Below the pieces are notes generated by a model. The model ran no database searches and had not been told where the DNA came from. It saw only the letters and a program-made list of their open reading frames with translations. The position numbers were made by a program, and so were the translations under genes. Source: Mesodorylaimus sp. YZB2_4 (taxonomy: Eukaryota; Nematoda; Enoplea; Dorylaimida; Dorylaimidae). Taken from it: a stretch of 64,000 bases of DNA. Numbering within the stretch: position 1 is the first letter of the stretch; every line of letters begins with the position of its first letter. The stretch covers positions 141,301-205,300 of the forward strand of contig JASANH010000924.1 in assembly GCA_030248295.1 (NCBI GenBank). Direction: 5' to 3'. This document shows, piece by piece, positions 62,468-64,000 of this stretch.

Positions 62468-64000
62468 CGATGATCGAGACCCAATCGTCATCACCAACCC
62501 AGTCCCCTCAGCAGCAGCGACTCGAGCTACAACAACTAAAGCCACTACACCGGCAACACGACCAAACCGAACCGAACTTGGAGACAGCCCTAAAAATCGA
62601 AATCAACCCAGAACGCGTTGAACCTCGCACGCAGCCAACCATTGCCCAAGCCGAAACAGACGAACTCGACATCACGCCAGAGTTCATCGAGTTTCTACCA
62701 GACTCGCCAGCGGAGTCGGTCGCAGACAATGAGAGCGAACACCAAGACCCAAACATCGTCAAGTGCACCAAATGGACAGCTTTGGACACTTTGGAAATAG
62801 GATCCACATGGTGTTGCAAGGAAGTCTGCCAAACAAGCAGTAATTTCATTCTAGAGCTCGGATCAGTCGCAACAAATAACGGGCACGCCATATGGAGCGA
62901 CTTGGACGATCTATCGAACTGCGAAGCGAATATGACAGCATGTGTGACCAAACATAACACTGTGGTTTGGAAAGAGAATGTATTTTCGCACTTTTGCCCA
63001 TTGATATATAAAGAAGATGTCACGCTAAAAATAAACGACAAAGCGATCATTATTGACTCGCTACAAGCAGCGTTGACTTACGGTGGACCCAGCACACTAT
63101 GCAATCAAACACACATGCATAAAACGATACAAGGTGTCTATCTACGATCACCTGCATTGACGCAACACATGACAAGCATAACAGCCTCAACTCGGCAAAA
63201 GCGACAAATGATCGATTCTCTTGACCCAGAAAACCCAAAACTGCAATACTTAGAACTCAGAATACTGGAACTCGAGCAAGCGAACTTCCGCCAAGTTTGG
63301 ATGGAACTCTGCAAAACAGCAGCCCGACAGTTACAGATCATCTGGCAACTACTTCGGTTGGATGCCACCCTAGGAGCAAGAGCCCTATTGCAGCGCACGG
63401 ACATTCACGCTGCCTTTGCAGGGGAAGCATTACTCATATGGCAATGTAAATCCGTAGCCGTAAATCGAAGTTCTCAAATATATTGGTCATACAGGATCGA
63501 TGATACCTGCTATGCAGAATTACCCGTGCGCATTGGCAATCTCACTTACTTTGTAATCCCCGGCACTAAAGACCTTACGACCCAACACACAACAATACCA
63601 TGTGGTCATCACATAATCGGTAGGTTCCAGAAGAACACGCATTGGTATACCACAACCGGCCCAGCAGTAGTAACACCATTTGTAATCGAACTCGCATGGA
63701 AAGACAAATCGCAACCGTTTCTGTTCGATCAACCGGCCTTGTTTCATGATCAACTACTGGGCGTCGAAAGCGTAATCCAAATGCTAAGACACTATGCAAC
63801 ACATACAGGACGCATTGCACAAGCATTGGATAGAGTCATAAGATACACAGCTGATATGTCATGGAACCCCGACGCAGTGTACCAAACTCTAAGTGGTGTA
63901 GGGAACGGCATAGGCAACGTTCTTACAGGAGCAGGCGACGGTATCGGAAAATTGTTTGGAGGTATAGCCAAAAATGGAGCGGAATCAGTAAATAAGCTGT
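62341..64000 (+). CDS. Envelope-like ORF, partial (runs off window)
   Basis: One frame with no stop for 553 codons. A Gln/Pro/Glu-rich start is followed, from about 62760, by a Cys-rich ectodomain-like region (WCCKEVC, NCEANMTACV, HFCPLI, LCNQTHMH). At 63193-63204 is a furin-type site RQKR. After it: a long amphipathic helix (about 63215-63330), the motif LGARALLQRTDIHAAFAGEA and LLIWQC, a beta-rich stretch with paired Cys, and a Gly-rich hydrophobic segment at the window end (LSGVGNGIGNVLTGAGDGIG). A cleaved ectodomain with a central helix, a downstream Cys-linked beta domain and a Gly-rich membrane-proximal segment is the order of gB-type class III fusion proteins; such envelopes are known in some nematode BEL/Pao elements. 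No signal peptide was seen at the start, so the N-terminal part may be missing. No protease, RT or integrase lies between gag and this ORF. The gB-type call is inference. Confidence 0.6.

Noticed and set aside
62341-64000. Calling the right-edge ORF a pol polyprotein
   Set aside because: No aspartic protease DSG/DTG, no YxDD, no HHCC or DDE motif anywhere in the frame.

Overview
This is animal nuclear DNA. Genes are split by many short GT-AG introns, often 45-70 nt, and there are metazoan families (SMC3, ferritin, Shaker-type K+ channels, PEBP, serpin, SWIB/DEK_C), poly(A) signals, tRNA-derived SINEs, DNA transposons and several classes of retroelement. The compact introns and the family mix suggest a small-genome invertebrate, perhaps an ecdysozoan such as a tardigrade or basal nematode. 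I cannot fix the species.

Layout. 1.5-26.8 kb: three voltage-gated K+ channel genes, all on the minus strand (A 1490-3851, B 16787-19354, C 23289-26835). A and B are a recent tandem-type pair and C is divergent. Between A and B lie a dead BEL/Pao fragment, an intronless membrane protein with a vWA-like ectodomain, a secreted PEBP, a single-pass basic membrane protein and a membrane-anchored serpin-like gene with frame problems. 20.8-22.4 kb is a transposon graveyard containing a LINE fragment. 27.8-29.4 kb is a DEK_C + SWIB chromatin protein (minus). 29.8-33.4 kb holds two short DNA transposons with readable target-site duplications and a SINE. 33.9-40.8 kb is a complete 23-exon SMC3 gene (1216 aa). 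41.5-43.5 kb is ferritin, whose first intron contains a complete 5S rRNA gene. 45.6-53.7 kb is a full-length Ty3/gypsy-class LTR retrotransposon with two indistinguishable 164-bp LTRs and a 4-bp target duplication. 55.7-56.6 kb is a broken Lys-rich membrane-protein gene. 56.8-64.0 kb is a nest of a second LTR element: two minus-strand ORFs, exact 35-bp inverted repeats, then a plus-strand gag followed by an envelope-like ORF that runs off the window.

Main points of interest. (1) The gypsy element carries a PWWP domain at the C-terminal end of its integrase, a plausible chromatin-targeting module. (2) Its gag-pol frame is interrupted by two in-frame TAG codons although the LTRs look identical, which raises recoding rather than decay. 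(3) The element at the right edge has an envelope-like ORF with a furin-type site and a layout like gB-type class III fusogens, placed directly after gag with no visible pol. (4) A 1.3-kb inversion between LTR ends explains the scrambled order there. (5) A 5S gene with its own upstream TATA sits inside a ferritin intron. Domain assignments rest on motif reading; no database search was possible.
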